From positions 3,817,342 to 3,881,341 of the forward strand of contig CM035354.1 in the NCBI GenBank assembly GCA_020137815.1: a stretch of 64,000 nt of DNA, in the 5' to 3' direction. Every line of letters starts with the position of its first letter. The stretch's first letter is position 1. A program made the position numbers and the translations under genes. A model generated the notes under the pieces. It had not been told where the DNA came from. It searched no databases and saw only the letters and a program-made list of their open reading frames with translations. The DNA is from Hormiphora californensis (lineage: Eukaryota > Ctenophora > Tentaculata > Cydippida > Pleurobrachiidae). This document shows positions 63,001 through 64,000 of this stretch, piece after piece.

Positions 63001-63681
63001 AGCAATCTATCTCTCTCTCAATCTCAAATCTTTGAATATGGTATTACGCCGTAACCAGTGTTACACATAATAATATACTGGATCGCATATTCTCACACCT
63101 CTCTCGAATGTTACAAGAGAGGGCTTGTGAACCCCCCGCAATTGATGTTGACATGTATAACTCTGATTATGACATTCACCCATGACAAGACCTCTGGGTT
63201 TCCTTCAAGTGTAGCTCACTATTCATGAGGGTTCAGAGCAAGGTTTTCCCACTTCAATAAACTGAACTATAATTTCCCTATGTAAAAAGGATAGCTCCTT
63301 CCGTTACTGATACTATTTTCCCTCAGTTGAGTTTGACGGTTAGCACGCCACTGCCCAACCAGAGCTATAATTGTGTGTTCCAAAGCAGCTCTGGCTCCCA
63401 GACCAAGGCTGCGGTGTATCGAGACCAAAAGATCAACTGTTCCGTACCCGAGATAAACACCAAGACAACAGGTATGTATAATAAATGCTTGGAAATGCGA
63501 GACGAACCAACGGGAGAGATTGTTGGGATCTAGTCTGACGATGGATATTGGTTTCTTCCAAATTTAATAACCCAGTCTTTTCCTCCACAGCAATGTTACC
63601 TGTGGAGCTGCAGATAAAATACGGGGATGCAGTGCTGAGTTCAATTGACCTGAGCTATCACCAGTGTAACCTTTACAAAGC
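60079..63681 (+). CDS. Plexin-like cell-surface receptor, 5' part (sema-like, PSI, IPT-like)
   Basis: A type I membrane receptor of the semaphorin/plexin superfamily, continuing beyond the window. Exons 60079-61104, 61194-61311, 61507-61607, 61712-61826, 63327-63471 and 63591-63681, the last ending at a GTAAGT donor. It starts with a signal peptide (MMLFILFISTFLDPSSG). About 400 residues follow that are compatible with a divergent sema propeller (NGQLYVSSPKRTMILDN, FTHFIFCKYSSDIYICPY). A clear PSI domain with eight-Cys spacing comes next (CASVSTCDECHGLNDPHCGW, then CSDKSNC). Then a beta-rich segment (LSLTVSTPLPNQSYNCVFQS and MLPVELQIKYG) is typical of the region before plexin IPT domains. Several N-glycosylation sequons are present. 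The cytoplasmic GAP domain lies outside, so semaphorin or MET-like relatives cannot be fully excluded. Confidence 0.78.
61827..63326. other. 1.5-kb plexin-like intron rich in GA/CT tracts
   Basis: No exon with protein-like content was found. The intron is dense in imperfect GA tracts (61840-61930, 62040-62100, 62410-62730) and CT tracts (62920-63025). Long open frames here are repeat artefacts. Confidence 0.65.
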
Positions 63682-64000
63682 GTAAGTTGCCCCTCTTGCT
63701 GTTGGATTCGTCTTATTCTCATGGCCCTTTTTTAGAACCAGAGAGAGATACAGGGACAGAGAAAGAGACAGAGACAGAGACAGAGAGGGCTGTCAGACGG
63801 GGGATCATAAACCCATTTTTTGTGAATTTAGAAGAGTGTAATAAGACCATACTAGGAAGAATAGTGATCTCTCTATTTTTGTTCTCCCTCTCTCGATCTC
63901 CGTTTTTTCTTCATCTCTCTGCATCATATTCGGAGAGACCTGTTTTGTCTCTCCTTCCTCTTAAACCCTCTCTCTAACCTCTGAAAATCGGAATAGTAAT
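63682..64000. other. Start of the next plexin-like intron
   Basis: It begins with the donor GC|GTAAGTT. It is GA- and CT-rich, and no further exon is seen before the window ends. Confidence 0.6.

Overview
This is animal nuclear DNA: intron-rich genes with GT-AG introns on both strands, an axonemal dynein heavy chain (so a ciliated animal), a MAP3K20/ZAK-type kinase, a 3-hydroxyacyl-CoA dehydratase and a plexin-like receptor with a PSI domain. Short introns, close gene spacing and very abundant (GA)n/(CT)n arrays suggest a marine invertebrate, possibly a sponge or another early-branching animal. That placement is inference. No bacterial operon, phage, CRISPR array, rRNA or tRNA was seen.

Layout. 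Positions 1-13036 are mostly non-coding: microsatellites, two foldback or TIR elements, a short near-perfect hairpin, an odd homopolymer-rich kilobase and one doubtful Gly/Phe-rich exon. Positions 13037-50608 (minus) hold one giant gene for an inner-arm axonemal dynein heavy chain of the DNAH7 type. I could place about 51 exons, from MSLRAMPPW to the C-terminal LTQLDD, totalling about 4,040 codons, as expected for the family.

The dynein introns carry other units: a complete 12-exon plus-strand gene for an unrecognised 1,117-residue Gln/Pro-rich protein (16274-22893); a small secreted F-type-lectin-like gene (33323-33905); a decayed non-LTR reverse transcriptase and an unrecognised plus-strand coding unit (43.6-45.8 kb); and two large, almost perfect inverted-repeat elements (26743-29127 with an 8-bp target duplication, 46332-47640 with TTAA ends). 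A 0.69-kb divergent promoter separates the dynein start from a HACD-type dehydratase (51296-52106, plus). The kinase follows (52395-57948, 14 exons, 757 residues), then the 5' part of a plexin-like gene (60079 to the window end).

Three conserved reading frames (two sites in dynein, one in the dehydratase) are each short by one net base where protein similarity continues. Together with the homopolymer-inflated patch near 11 kb this points to residual assembly error, though real alleles are not excluded. Several exon-intron boundaries carry local tandem duplications that copy the splice site itself. I see no pathway linking the genes; dynein works in motile cilia, the dehydratase in very-long-chain fatty-acid elongation, the kinase in stress signalling, and the plexin-like protein at the cell surface.
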